64,000 nt of DNA from Nocardia sp. (lineage in GTDB: Bacteria > Actinomycetota > Actinomycetes > Mycobacteriales > Mycobacteriaceae), in assembly GCA_014360565.1 (NCBI GenBank), contig JACIXH010000002.1, positions 1 through 64,000 of the forward strand, written 5' to 3'. The translations under genes and the position numbers were made by a program. The first letter of the stretch is position 1. Every line of letters begins with the position of its first letter. Below the pieces are notes generated by a model. It did not search any database and had not been told where the DNA came from. It saw only the letters and a list, made by a program, of their open reading frames with translations. Positions 37,236 to 47,413 of the stretch are shown here, one piece after another.

Positions 37236-37640
37236 TCAATCCGTGAGCGACGGGATGTGCGCGACTTCCCACCGATTGCCGTCGAAGTCGGTCACGAACA
37301 CCGCCCAATATCCCTTCGAATAGTCCGAATATTCCCGGGGTTCGTGAACAACGGGAAACCCGCCGGCCACGACCACCTGGTGGACCTGCTCGACAATGCC
37401 GCGGTCCTCGACCTCGACTGCGAGATGCTGCAACCCGGGACGACCGTGAGTGTGGGGGCGGCTGTCCTCGCCTTCGACCGCGTAGAGCAAAACCTCCGGT
37501 GACAACGCCGAGCCCTTCCAGACCTGCAGCCTGTCACCGCAGTATTCGAGCGCGTAGCCCAGCAGGGGCAAGACCGCGGCGTAGAACGGTGCCGACTTGT
37601 CGAGGTCGATCGTAAGGGCCAGGTGATGCAACTTGGGCAC
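37236..37640 (-). CDS. VOC family protein
   Basis: PKLHHLALTIDLDKSAPFYAAVLPLLGY ... YWAVFVTDFDGNRWEVAHIP; GTG start. Confidence 0.87.
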   Translation of the reverse strand: MPKLHHLALTIDLDKSAPFYAAVLPLLGYALEYCGDRLQVWKGSALSPEVLLYAVEGEDSRPHTHGRPGLQHLAVEVEDRGIVEQVHQVVVAGGFPVVHEPREYSDYSKGYWAVFVTDFDGNRWEVAHIPSLTD

Positions 37641-37709
37641 GAGCAAATCCCTTCCGAGAACGTGCGGATAAGCAGAACCTGTCGGTGGTCGACGGCACAA
37701 TCAGCGCAA

Positions 37710-38412
37710 TGCCGAAGGGGGCCACAGACTATGGTGCACGATCCACCGACGATCCCGCCGACGCCGACGATCAGACTGCGGACCCTATGCGGGATACCTT
37801 CGCCCGCGTCCACCCCACCCGTTCCTGCGGACGCTGAACCCGCGGCGGGTCTACCACCGATGGAAGACCCAGCGTGCCATCAGGTATCAGCCTTACGGCC
37901 CGCTGATCACCGAGGGCGCAGCCACCGACATTCGCTCGATCACCCTGTACCACCGCGACCTGGGCGACTGGCCAGCCGGGAAAATCAACTACTTGATCTG
38001 CCATCCATGCCGCCGCGCTTTTGTCGGCAACATCGACGTGAACCCAGGTTTGCAGGGGCAGAGCGTCGCCACCGGCGTGCTGGCCCATATCCGCAAACAG
38101 ATCCCCGGCTACACCTGGCTCACCAACCGTCACATGCCCGGCGCGAAGTCGTTCTGGCAGTTGATCGCCGAGCGCACCGGCGAGGACTACGCCGACACCG
38201 AACCAGCGCACACCTGCGAGCACATGGCGTTGTTCTGGTACCGCGGCCCGACACGGGCGGCCACACGCAACAACGTGTCCGATCGGCAAACGCGACGCCG
38301 GTCGGGCCAACACCCAGCGGTGAACCGCCTGTCCAGCGGGACCAAGCCGGGCCGCGCGACACCAACCGACTCGCGCACCCCCGGCGACCACGGTGATCAT
38401 GTAGGAGAGTAG
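37710..38412 (+). pseudogene. Frameshifted GNAT-like acetyltransferase, paralogue of 53675-54283
   Basis: HPFLRTLNPRRVYHRWK...LDVNPGLQGQSVATGVLAHIRKQIPGYTWLTNRHMPGAKSFW homologous to the downstream copy, but the N-terminal part lies in other frames. Confidence 0.65.
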
Positions 38413-38635
38413 GCAGGCCGTCGAGATCAGGCCGCTGATCGCCAGACCCCGTCGCAAGCGCAAGCGCCGCCACCACGGCGATCCGCCGTTCGAGGTTCGA
38501 ACCACGATGAGAAGCCCGGACCGCTCACTGCTTGGCCACGGCAACCGCGAAGAACTCTGTGACACCGCGGGAGGGGCATCGGACGGTGGCAGACTTGATC
38601 GCACTGTCTCGGTCGATCGTGGGAAGGCGGCAACG

Positions 38636-39782
38636 TTGCGGGTAGCGATCGCAGGTGGTGGTACCGGAGGGCACGTGTTCCCCGCGCTCGCTGTGGCGCG
38701 CGAATTACGAGCCGGATCCGACCCAGCGCATGTGCTGTGGCTCGGTCAGGCGGACTCGCTCGAGCAGCGGACCGCGGCCGACGACAACATCGACTTCAGC
38801 GCAGTGGCCGTGGGGAAACTGCGCCGGGACCGCAACCCGCTGCGGATGCTCACCCGCGCCAACGCCACCGACATGGCGCGGGTACCGATCGGGGGTGGCC
38901 CAAGCCGTGCGCCGATTGCGCGCATTCGCCCCCGACGTCGTGCTGACCACCGGCGGCTATGTCGCTGTCCCGGTCGGGGTGGCCGCTCGCGTGCTGCGGA
39001 TTCCGCTGGTGGTGCATGAACAGACCGTCGGGTTGGGCCTAGCCAACAGGGTGCTCGCGCGGGCCGCGACAAAGGTGGCGGTGACCTCGGAGGCGACAGT
39101 CGCGGCACTGGGGCCTCGGGCCGCAGCCGGCGTGGTGGTCACCGGCAACCCAGTCCGCGAGTCCGTGCTCGCCGGCAGCGGCCAGGCGGCGCTCGAGCGG
39201 TTCGGGAACGAGTTCGACCGCGAGCTGCCGACGGTCCTGGTGACCGGGGGCGCCCAAGGCGCTCGGCAGATCAACACTGCCGTCGCCGAGGCACTGGAGT
39301 CGCTGCTGGGACAGGCCAACATGATTCACCAGGCCGGTGCCGCCGATTTTCCGGCGTTGCAGAGCACCGCGACGGGGTTGCCCGGCGATCTGGCTGGGCG
39401 CTACTTCGTCACCGACTTCGTCGACGGAGCCGGGATGGCCGACGCGTTGGCGCTGGCTGATGTCGTGGTGTGCCGCGCCGGTGCGGGCACGATCGCTGAG
39501 CTGACCGCACTGGGTAAGCCCGCGGTCCTGGTACCGCTGGCATCGTCGGCAGGTGGGGAGCAGGCGAAAGCAGCGCGACTGCTCGAGCAGGCCGGTGCCG
39601 CAATCACGGTCTCGGGCACCGTGACCGGGCACAGTCTCGGCGCGGCTGTCACCGGGCTGCTGGCAGATCCGGACGCCCGTGCCCGGCTGGGCAAGGCCGC
39701 ACGGGAGCTCGGGCGCCCGGACGCGGGAGCGCGGCTGGCCCGGCTGGTCGGTGCCGTCGCGACTGACGAACCGGTCACCTAG
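38636..39782 (+). pseudogene. murG-like: MurG-like GT28 glycosyltransferase interrupted by a frameshift
   Basis: RVAIAGGGTGGHVFPALAVARELR in one frame, then APDVVLTTGGYVAVPVGVAARVLRIPLVVHEQTVGLGLANRVLA ... VVVCRAGAGTIAELTALGKPAVLVPL in another; junction at GGGGG 38891-38895. Confidence 0.8.
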
Positions 39783-39806
39783 CCGCGCGGACTGTACGGC
39801 GTCGGG

Positions 39807-40313
39807 TCAGATCCAGTAGGAACAGATGCCATCGTCACTTTCGGCGCACACAGTGCCACCACACGCCTGAATGACCCCGCGCGAACCAACGTTGTCGATA
39901 CGACAGGTCAGAAGTGCCGGATTGATGCCGAGATCTGTTGCCAGTCTTAGTGTTTGGCGAAGTATTTCTGTCCCGTGCCCGAGTCTGCGGTAGCGGGGAG
40001 CGACGATATAGCCGACGTGCCCGCCCCACCGGGCCAGTTGCTCGGTAAGCCGGTGGCGGATATCGCTGCTGCCCACCAGCACGCCGCCACCGAGGTCAGC
40101 GACGAGGAACGTATACGGCACCGCGCCTTCGGCCAAGCCCTCCCCTGCACGCGCATTGTCCTGGACGAGAAGGTACTCCGACCAGGCCATACCTGGCCGG
40201 TAGTCCTTGGCGAAGACAGTGCCGTCCTGTGTGATCGCCGACCGGAGTTCGAGAAAGGCTGGCTCGTCACCTGGCCCGAGCGGGCGCACGATCAAGTGCT
40301 CGGCGGTGGTCAT
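39807..40313 (-). CDS. GNAT family N-acetyltransferase
   Basis: LIVRPLGPGDEPAFLELR ... GHVGYIVAPRYRRLGHGTEILRQTL. Confidence 0.9.
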   Translation of the reverse strand: MTTAEHLIVRPLGPGDEPAFLELRSAITQDGTVFAKDYRPGMAWSEYLLVQDNARAGEGLAEGAVPYTFLVADLGGGVLVGSSDIRHRLTEQLARWGGHVGYIVAPRYRRLGHGTEILRQTLRLATDLGINPALLTCRIDNVGSRGVIQACGGTVCAESDDGICSYWI

Positions 40314-40485
40314 GGGTTCGATGCTGAGTCGGCGAGCCAGCGCGCGCAACCCAATTTCGGCACGGTGACCTCTAGTTTCTCGACTCTAGAGCCTCGAACC
40401 CCCTGTGTAGCCTGCACTTTCAGCGTCACCCCGCCCGGCCACACCGGACCGACGCGGCGGCGGCGTACAGCCGAAGGAGGATCGC

Positions 40486-40773
40486 GTGAGCACTGCACCA
40501 ACGCCCGGAAACGGGCAGGTCTTCGCCTACTACCAGCCGGTGACCGACGGGATGGCGGTGAAGAAATCCACCGCGCCGCCGGAATGGCTCGAACCAGACA
40601 ACACCACGCTCGCCTGCACGGAGTGCGGGTGGAGTCTGCGGCCCGGCGCGAACGGTGACCGTGCCCGGTACAACATTCCCGACCCATCCACACCCCAGGA
40701 GCTGCGCCTGTTCTGCGGGCCGTGCTGCAACGACGGCGCCGACGAGATGGATCGCCTCACCGGCGACCAGTAG
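40486..40773 (+). CDS. Small Cys-pair protein
   Basis: LACTECGW ... LFCGPCC; GTG start after GAAGGAGGA. Confidence 0.6.
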   Translation: MSTAPTPGNGQVFAYYQPVTDGMAVKKSTAPPEWLEPDNTTLACTECGWSLRPGANGDRARYNIPDPSTPQELRLFCGPCCNDGADEMDRLTGDQ

Positions 40774-40937
40774 ACCCGACACGCCCGCACAAGGTTGTTT
40801 GCGCTGGTCACGCGGGCGGGTAGCGTGATCGACGCCCCAATTGAGTTGGGGACCAGCGCAATCGAGGAAGGTCGGTCCCGGTCGTAGGTCGGCCGGGCCA
40901 GGCTTTGCCTGTCCTTCCACGTGACGCCCGGCACCCG

Positions 40938-40965
40938 CCGCTGATCACAGGCCGGTGATCAGCGG
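40938..40965. terminator. Hairpin between convergent genes
   Basis: CCGCTGATCAC-AGGCCG-GTGATCAGCGG. Confidence 0.65.
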
Positions 40966-40971
40966 ATCAGG

Positions 40972-41514
40972 TCATCGACCGGGCGTAGTGACAAATCGCG
41001 CGATAGCGTCCAAGCCTGGGTTGTATCCGTCGGTGGTGTCGACGGTCATCTGCTCGACATCCATTTTCACCGGCACGAACGAGTCGGCGGAGCGGGTGCC
41101 GGTGGCGATCTCGGCGATGAGGCCGGTGTCGTTGTGTGCGCGCCGATGCGGATCGTGCTCGACACGGTAGGTGATCCGGTCGTAGAGCACGTGCTGTGGC
41201 GCGGTGCAGTGGATGATGCGGATCTGCGCGAGCTCGGCCAAACCGATGAGAGCAGGACGCCAGAGCTTGTCCTGGAACGCCGCTTCGGCGACCGCGCTGA
41301 CACCACCACGGGCCAGCACGGTCAGCACATCGAAGAACACGTGGAGGACGGGAATGTCGAGGTCGTCGAAGTCACCGTCGCGAGGCACGGTGGCTGCGAC
41401 CATGCCTTGTTTGATCTCGTCGCGGATGATCGCCGGGATGCCGACGCGCTCGGCAAGGGCGTGGGCGAGCGTGGACTTGCCCGATCCAGGTGGACCGCTC
41501 ACGACGGCGATCAC
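40972..41514 (-). CDS. P-loop small-molecule kinase-like protein
   Basis: VIAVVSGPPGSGKSTLAHALAERVGIPAIIRDEIKQGM; overlaps the upstream methyltransferase stop. Confidence 0.85.
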   Translation of the reverse strand: MIAVVSGPPGSGKSTLAHALAERVGIPAIIRDEIKQGMVAATVPRDGDFDDLDIPVLHVFFDVLTVLARGGVSAVAEAAFQDKLWRPALIGLAELAQIRIIHCTAPQHVLYDRITYRVEHDPHRRAHNDTGLIAEIATGTRSADSFVPVKMDVEQMTVDTTDGYNPGLDAIARFVTTPGR

Positions 41515-42377
41515 GTGCGCGACGGGTCTGGGGTGCGGCCGAGGATGTAGTAGTGCGCGATCGACTCCTGCAGCTGTCCGGAAGGCTCGAAGTCGAGCAA
41601 CTGTGCTCGAAGATCCTTCTCGAATTGTTCTGCGAGAGCGGGGTCCTGGCGAATCTGGGTGGCGTAAGAGGTCGACCACAGAAATCCGAGGAACTCGTCC
41701 ACCGTCCACACGTGCGGTGTCGGGAACTGGTCCTCGGTGACGTCGAGGAACCCGGCCTCCCTGAGGATCTCTTCGTGGGTGCGCCGCGGAGAGACGCTGC
41801 TGTCGACGGCCGCTGGCGACGTACTCGCCGGGCGTCCCGGTTCGCCGGACCATCGAGCCACCACGTCGACGGCGATCGCTTGCCACGGTTCGGTTCCACT
41901 CCACGGTGTACTGCTGCCCACAATCGCCAGACAACCACCTGGATCCAGCCACTGACCGGCGCGTTCGGCGATCAGGCCTCGGTCGAGGCGATGGAAGGCA
42001 TTGCCGATCGTGACCAACTGCGCCGGGGCGGTGACCACCGGATCCTCGGCTCTGCCGACGCTCCAGTCGATATTGGTCGCGCCCGATTCGACGGCTTTGC
42101 GGCGACCGACCTCGACCATGTCGGGCTCGAGGTCAACCGCCTGGACATGGGTGAACCGATCGTGCAGCGGAATCGCGATTTCGCCTGTGCCGCAGGCAAG
42201 GTCGATGAGGAGGCCACCGCCTTGCCCTGTCCGAGCGAGTAGGTCCTCGAACAGGGACACAGGGTAAGCGGGGCGGTACTGGGAGTAGTACTCCGCCGTC
42301 CCGCGAAACAGATCCTCGCGGTAGCCGGGCTGCACAGGCCAGCTCGGCGGAGTCGACGCAGACGACGAGGTCCCGGA
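41511..42377 (-). CDS. Class I SAM-dependent methyltransferase
   Basis: LLIDLACGTGEIAIPLHDRFTHVQAVDLEPDMVEVGRR; start MSGTSSS approximate. Confidence 0.87.
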   Translation of the reverse strand, partial: SGTSSSASTPPSWPVQPGYREDLFRGTAEYYSQYRPAYPVSLFEDLLARTGQGGGLLIDLACGTGEIAIPLHDRFTHVQAVDLEPDMVEVGRRKAVESGATNIDWSVGRAEDPVVTAPAQLVTIGNAFHRLDRGLIAERAGQWLDPGGCLAIVGSSTPWSGTEPWQAIAVDVVARWSGEPGRPASTSPAAVDSSVSPRRTHEEILREAGFLDVTEDQFPTPHVWTVDEFLGFLWSTSYATQIRQDPALAEQFEKDLRAQLLDFEPSGQLQESIAHYYILGRTPDPSRT

Positions 42378-42509
42378 CATATTGTCATCATTCCTTACGG
42401 TCGTGATCGGATCCCTTGGGTTTACCGAAGGAGCCGCAGAGGCCGAGACCGAAAGCAACTTTGCATAAACGCTTGCAATGTTGCTAGTTCATTTGCTTCT
42501 ATTGCTGAT

Positions 42510-44309
42510 ATGACGATGTCGACCGATCTGATGACCGCGCAAGACGCCGCCGAGAGGATCGGCTGCACTCACCAGCGCGTCAAACAGCTCGTCCAAGAAG
42601 GCCGACTCGCACAGCCGATTCGGATCAACGCACGAATCCATCTGCACCGGCGCGCCGATATCGAGGTCTACCGCGATGTCGCGGCGGGCCGCGAGATCAC
42701 CCTGGTCGCCTCACTGCTGCCCGACGCCGAACAACCACTGCGCCGCACCGTCGACCTGCTCATCGACCGCCCCACCGGCTGGCCGGGCAGCGTCACCTGG
42801 CAGCACGTGCGCGTGTTCTCCGGCCACGTCGGCGAGACCGAACGGACCGTCGTCGTGCTCTCGACCCTGCACGCCAGCACGAACATGCTCTACAACGACA
42901 TCCGTGACATCGCCGCCCAACTCAACCAAACCGTGTTGGCCGGACGGGGCCGCGACGCGGTCTGGATCGTCTACATCCAACGCACCGAACACCAACGCCC
43001 CCGCATCGAAAACGCCGTCCTACGCACCGCGATCCCCCGCACCAGCACAGCGCGCAATTTTCTGCGACGACCCACGGTCAGCGCCAGCACCGCATGGGAA
43101 CCCGATGACCCGAGCTTCCATCCCCTCGACTCCCTGCACGAAGTCGACCGGCTCATCGGGGCACCGCTGGAAACCTTTCCCGGCGAGTCCTACACGATCG
43201 AAACCGTCGACCGATGGCAGCACGCCCGAGCGACCGGACCGAGCGGACCGGTGCCATTCCTCGTCGACCCCTACGAGTTCCGCCTCTACGCCGATGCCCT
43301 TCATCTACTGGCCCGCAAACCTAACGACCGGGCACAGACCGCCCGATTCGGTGAGCGCGCGCTGGCAGACCTGCTCCGTGGGCGCGACGCCGGATTCCGG
43401 CATTCCCGCCCCCAGGACCGAACATGGCTGGCGCGCGAAATACGCGACCGCGCACGCAATCTCCCGCTCGACCTCGACGAGGACCATCTGGCCGTGGCCA
43501 TGACCGCTGTCGAGCTCACCGACGCCGACCAAGCCGCGATCGAAGCCGCCGGAGCGCCGCTAACCATCGCCCAACTCCCCACCGCGCTGACCGAACTGCG
43601 CCAGTGGGCCGAGGACACCGATGAATTCGCCGACAACCCCGACCCACAACTCCATGACGCGATCAGCCGCGCCGTCGACGCGGTGATCTTTACTTTGCGT
43701 GCCGAAAGGATCGAAGCACCCATGCCGTCGATTCCCGAGCCCCTCGTCGCCGACGTGCGCGGACAGGTCGGCCAACGCTTCCTCGACCAAATCAGCTGGG
43801 AACCAGCAGGAGCACGCCGCGGCCGCCGGCACCGCAAACTCGCCGCCTCGCTCATCGGCGGTGAAACCGCACGATTCGGCCTTGACCTCGACGGCAACCT
43901 CATCGCCCAACGACCACACAGGCCCGAGACAATCGCCGCCGAATGGCCCGACCATTGCGACAGCGAACTCTGGCACCGCGCGACGCGCATCATCGCCGAC
44001 AACGAGGACAAACCCGGCGCGATCGCGGTCTTCCTCGAAGCCCCGGACGGACTGCACCTGCTTCCCCGCGGCAACACCAACCGCCACAACGGTTGGCAGT
44101 TCGGCTACGGCGGCTCCTCGCCCGGCCACCTCGCCGCGTCCATCCTCGCCAACGTTACCCACCACCACGGCGAACTCCACGACGACGAACTCGAATACGA
44201 CCGGCGGCATGCACTGAGTCGCTGGCTCGACCTCGAAACCGAACGCCCCACCGATCATCTCCGCATCGACCTGGCTGAACTGCGCACCCGCAGCGACACC
44301 GAAAACTAA
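42510..44309 (+). CDS. Large protein with excisionase-like N-terminal HTH
   Basis: MTAQDAAERIGCTHQRVKQLVQEGRLAQPIRINARIHLHRRADIEVYR; 599 aa. Confidence 0.75.
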   Translation: MTMSTDLMTAQDAAERIGCTHQRVKQLVQEGRLAQPIRINARIHLHRRADIEVYRDVAAGREITLVASLLPDAEQPLRRTVDLLIDRPTGWPGSVTWQHVRVFSGHVGETERTVVVLSTLHASTNMLYNDIRDIAAQLNQTVLAGRGRDAVWIVYIQRTEHQRPRIENAVLRTAIPRTSTARNFLRRPTVSASTAWEPDDPSFHPLDSLHEVDRLIGAPLETFPGESYTIETVDRWQHARATGPSGPVPFLVDPYEFRLYADALHLLARKPNDRAQTARFGERALADLLRGRDAGFRHSRPQDRTWLAREIRDRARNLPLDLDEDHLAVAMTAVELTDADQAAIEAAGAPLTIAQLPTALTELRQWAEDTDEFADNPDPQLHDAISRAVDAVIFTLRAERIEAPMPSIPEPLVADVRGQVGQRFLDQISWEPAGARRGRRHRKLAASLIGGETARFGLDLDGNLIAQRPHRPETIAAEWPDHCDSELWHRATRIIADNEDKPGAIAVFLEAPDGLHLLPRGNTNRHNGWQFGYGGSSPGHLAASILANVTHHHGELHDDELEYDRRHALSRWLDLETERPTDHLRIDLAELRTRSDTEN

Positions 44310-44349
44310 CCCCCGAACAGCGCCAGATCGTCGGTCACCTCGGCCGCGC

Positions 44350-44742
44350 TCACCGTGACCTGACGATGATGTAGCACCCTGATATCTCCTGGAATGCGAT
44401 TGCCGCGGAGATGCTTTCGTCGTCCAGATCGGTGCCTTCGGGCACGACAACCAGCTTGTCGTCGTCATCTCCGGTGCGGTGGATCACTGCCACACAAACC
44501 CCGGACGCGGTCTCGAGCGGTTCGGTCTCGCCGAGGAAGTAGCCATCGAGCTCATCACCATCAGGTGCCATGGTCCCAGCGACGAACCCATAGTTGGCCT
44601 CGTAGCGAAAGCCGTGAACTGGATGGCGGCTATTTAGTGGCCGGTCGATCGTCAATTCCACCGACCGACCCAGAAAGCGTCGGGCCATCTGCAACGACAC
44701 GGAATCGTTGCTGGTAGGAGAATCGTCGGCGCCGCTGCTCAT
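44350..44742 (-). CDS. Inorganic pyrophosphatase-like protein
   Basis: VELTIDRPLNSRHPVHGFRYEANYGFVAGTMAPDGDELDGYFLG. Confidence 0.75.
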   Translation of the reverse strand: MSSGADDSPTSNDSVSLQMARRFLGRSVELTIDRPLNSRHPVHGFRYEANYGFVAGTMAPDGDELDGYFLGETEPLETASGVCVAVIHRTGDDDDKLVVVPEGTDLDDESISAAIAFQEISGCYIIVRSR

Positions 44743-44779
44743 CGCCCCGAGCATAGCGGCGGGTCGGACAGACCTGGCA

Positions 44780-45643
44780 TCACCGGCTGACGGTGAACCT
44801 CCGGATGGTGTTGAGGGCAATCAATGCTGCCAGTCGGGCACCGAGAAAGCCGATCGCAGCCGGTAGCAGGACCCGCTTCCAGCCGGTGCGCGTGCGGGCG
44901 TAGAAGATTACCGCGCTGCGGTGGTGTTGCCACAGCGACTTGTTGCGGCGGAAGCGACTCGATCGACCGCCGTGGTGGGTAACCCACGCAGGACCGGAAA
45001 GCACGGTTCGGTAGCCACGCTGATGCAGACGCCAGGCGAGATCAGCGTCTTCGAGATACATCCAGTACGCGGTGTCGAAGCCGCCCATCTCCTCCCATAA
45101 GGGTCGGCGAATCATCAAACAGCAGCCTGAAACCCAGTCCACGACCTGGTCGGCATCGGGGTTGCCGAATGCCTCACCGAAATACTCGCGGCTCGCGGCA
45201 TTTCCCGGGCGCAAGGCACCCATGATCGCGTGGCGGGCGGCGGTGGCCGTCGACGGGAATCGGCGGCCGTTGGGGTAGGGCTTGCCGTCGGTAATGATGC
45301 GGGTGCCGACTTCACCGATCTGGTGATCGTCGAGGGTCTCGCGCATCGCTTCGAGACACTTCGCATCGCCGAGCACGGCGTCGGGATTGAGCAGGGCGAC
45401 GTAGTCGCCGGCGCCTCGTGCGGCGGCCTGATTGACCGCGGCAGCGAACCCGATATTGGTCGGGTTGGCGATCGGCTCGATACCCAGGGCACGGGCGACA
45501 GCGAGGGTGTCGTCGGTGGAGGCGTTGTCGATGACGGTGATCGTGACGTCGGCGTGCACTGATTGGGTCCGCACCGATTCGACCGACGCGGGCAGCAGGT
45601 CTGCGCTGTTGAAGGTGAGGATGATGAGGTCGATGCTGCTCAT
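44780..45643 (-). CDS. GT2-family (rhamnosyltransferase-like) glycosyltransferase
   Basis: IDLIILTFNSADLLPASVESV, VIDNASTDDTLAVARAL, FDTAYWMYLEDADLAWRLHQRGY. Confidence 0.92.
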   Translation of the reverse strand: MSSIDLIILTFNSADLLPASVESVRTQSVHADVTITVIDNASTDDTLAVARALGIEPIANPTNIGFAAAVNQAAARGAGDYVALLNPDAVLGDAKCLEAMRETLDDHQIGEVGTRIITDGKPYPNGRRFPSTATAARHAIMGALRPGNAASREYFGEAFGNPDADQVVDWVSGCCLMIRRPLWEEMGGFDTAYWMYLEDADLAWRLHQRGYRTVLSGPAWVTHHGGRSSRFRRNKSLWQHHRSAVIFYARTRTGWKRVLLPAAIGFLGARLAALIALNTIRRFTVSR

Positions 45644-45732
45644 CGGTGGCAAATCTCCTCGATGTCGCTGGCGAAGGTCCTGGGGGCCGCGGCGGACCGT
45701 ACCAGTTTCGAAGCCCTCGGGCGTGCGCAACA

Positions 45733-45826
45733 CAGTGACCGGGCACAGTATCGACGCGGCTGTCACCGGGCTGCGGGCATATCCGGACGCCCGCGCCACG
45801 GCTGGGCAAGACCGCCCGGGGTCTGG
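45733..45826 (+). pseudogene. murG-like C-terminal remnant
   Basis: gtgaccgggcacagtatcgacgcggctgtcaccgggctgcgggcatatccggacgcccgcgcc closely matches 39619-39680. Confidence 0.75.
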
Positions 45827-45873
45827 CCTGCCTGGCAAATTCGGGAGCGAGTTCGGCGTGCGGGGTGGAGTGT

Positions 45874-46458
45874 CTACAGATCTCCGAGGGTCAGCTGTCC
45901 GGGCCCTGGCACGTGCCGGGTCTTGGACTCGCGTTTGCTGTACAAGCGGCACACGCCGAGGATCGTGGTGGGTGGTCGGTTGCGATAGTTCAACCTTCGG
46001 CCGTCCACGGTCGAATGGCCCTCGGCTGCATTGCAATTGCGGCAAAGCCAACCACGTACAAGCCCGGTTTTATGGTCGTGGTCGAGCACCATGCCCCAGT
46101 GCCCGCCCTTGTCCCAGGGTTCCGCGCAGATCGCACACCGGCCGTCCTGCCATTGGTAGATCGCTGTCGGAGTTGCCCAGTATCCGCCGTCAGGCACCGA
46201 CCAGAACCAGCATGCAGGCCACAGCGCGGGTAGCCACCGATCGACGAAAACCCGTGCTCCCTCCCGCATGAGCTTCGCTGTCTCTCGCTCTTGCTTACTC
46301 AGGTGCCGGTAGCAAGCCGGTGTCCCGACGGCCGCGCGGCCGGTGCAACCGACTCCCCGATCACACTGCGCTTCCAGGTCCGCCCGGACCAGCGACCACG
46401 CCGCAAGAACTTGGTTTACGAATTCAGGTGTCACTGGCCGGAACCTACGCCCGAACAC
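45874..46458 (-). CDS. Endonuclease VII-like (HNH) protein
   Basis: CAICAEPW ... MVLDHDHKTGLVRGWLCRNCNAAEG. Confidence 0.88.
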   Translation of the reverse strand: MFGRRFRPVTPEFVNQVLAAWSLVRADLEAQCDRGVGCTGRAAVGTPACYRHLSKQERETAKLMREGARVFVDRWLPALWPACWFWSVPDGGYWATPTAIYQWQDGRCAICAEPWDKGGHWGMVLDHDHKTGLVRGWLCRNCNAAEGHSTVDGRRLNYRNRPPTTILGVCRLYSKRESKTRHVPGPGQLTLGDL

Positions 46459-46583
46459 CGACGAACTACCGCCGAAGCCGTAGCCCTGATCACACTGGAC
46501 GCGCCGCCCAGTGGCCGCTCATACGTTCGATAACCTCATATGTGCGCAGGCACAGGACCTGCCACGAGCGGTAGGAGCAAGAC

Positions 46584-46769
46584 GTGGACATCGACATCAC
46601 CGGCGCCGAGGTCTACGTCGAAACCGCCGACCCCCCGGTGGCCGGCGGCGCCTGGTACATCCAACCCGACAACACCGTGGTCTACGAGCGCCCCAATGGC
46701 GAACGCGGCAAATCGACCATCGCCGCCGAGACACTCAGGTCACGACCGGCCTGGAAACGCCAGTCCTGA
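46584..46769 (+). CDS. Small hypothetical protein
   Basis: 61 aa ORF. Confidence 0.5.
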   Translation: MDIDITGAEVYVETADPPVAGGAWYIQPDNTVVYERPNGERGKSTIAAETLRSRPAWKRQS

Positions 46770-46843
46770 CAACAACCGCAACCAACTGCTTGCCCCACAC
46801 GGCCGCCGACCCCGGCTGCCACATACCAAGGAGGCACAGGATT

Positions 46844-47298
46844 TGAGCGAGACCGCAATCGACCCGATCGCAGACGCACGCCAGCACTACCAAGACATCT
46901 GGGACCAATCCCGAGGACTGTGGGACCTGCGACCCTGGTTCGAACACCTGATGGCGCCGGAAACAGCCATGGAATGGCTCGGCTCCGACACGGTCCCTAT
47001 CTCGGAGCTGTTCCTGTGGCCGCCGATCCTCACCGCGCTGGACCGCGAGGAGCTCCCGCTCGACGACATCGCCCTCTTCGCTCGCATCAACCCAACCCCC
47101 GAACTCACCGCCCTGTTCATCGAGGTCCGTGACGGCCAATGGAAATACCGCCCCGCCGAGCTGGTCGCTCGATTCACCGAACTCACCATCACCGAGCCTA
47201 TGAAGGCCCTGCTCGAACAGTGCCTGCGCTTCTCCCCTGAATTCCAGGCCGCAGCGGCCAACGCGCGCAAGCTGTACGAGGCCGAGCAGCGACCTTGA
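46844..47298 (+). CDS. Hypothetical protein
   Basis: TTG start after AAGGAGG; 151 aa; paralogous remnant at 34285. Confidence 0.65.
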
Positions 47299-47413
47299 CG
47301 TGACGGCGGCATCCGATCCGCAACCCATCCATCAAACAGTGAAGTGGCACCTCTCATTGCCGTCAACGAGTGTTTGCCGCGACTCACGCGCGCTGCCGGG
47401 GCAACATGGTCGG

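Noticed and set aside
37771-38604. 277-aa minus-strand ORF
   Set aside because: Antisense to the GNAT-like pseudogene; the same spurious antisense frame is present at the intact 53.6 kb copy
38891-38895. Programmed frameshift in the murG-like gene
   Set aside because: A G5 run alone is insufficient evidence; pseudogene or sequencing error is simpler
43560-44468. 302-aa minus-strand ORF
   Set aside because: Antisense to the well-supported 42510-44309 gene, with Val/Gly-rich composition
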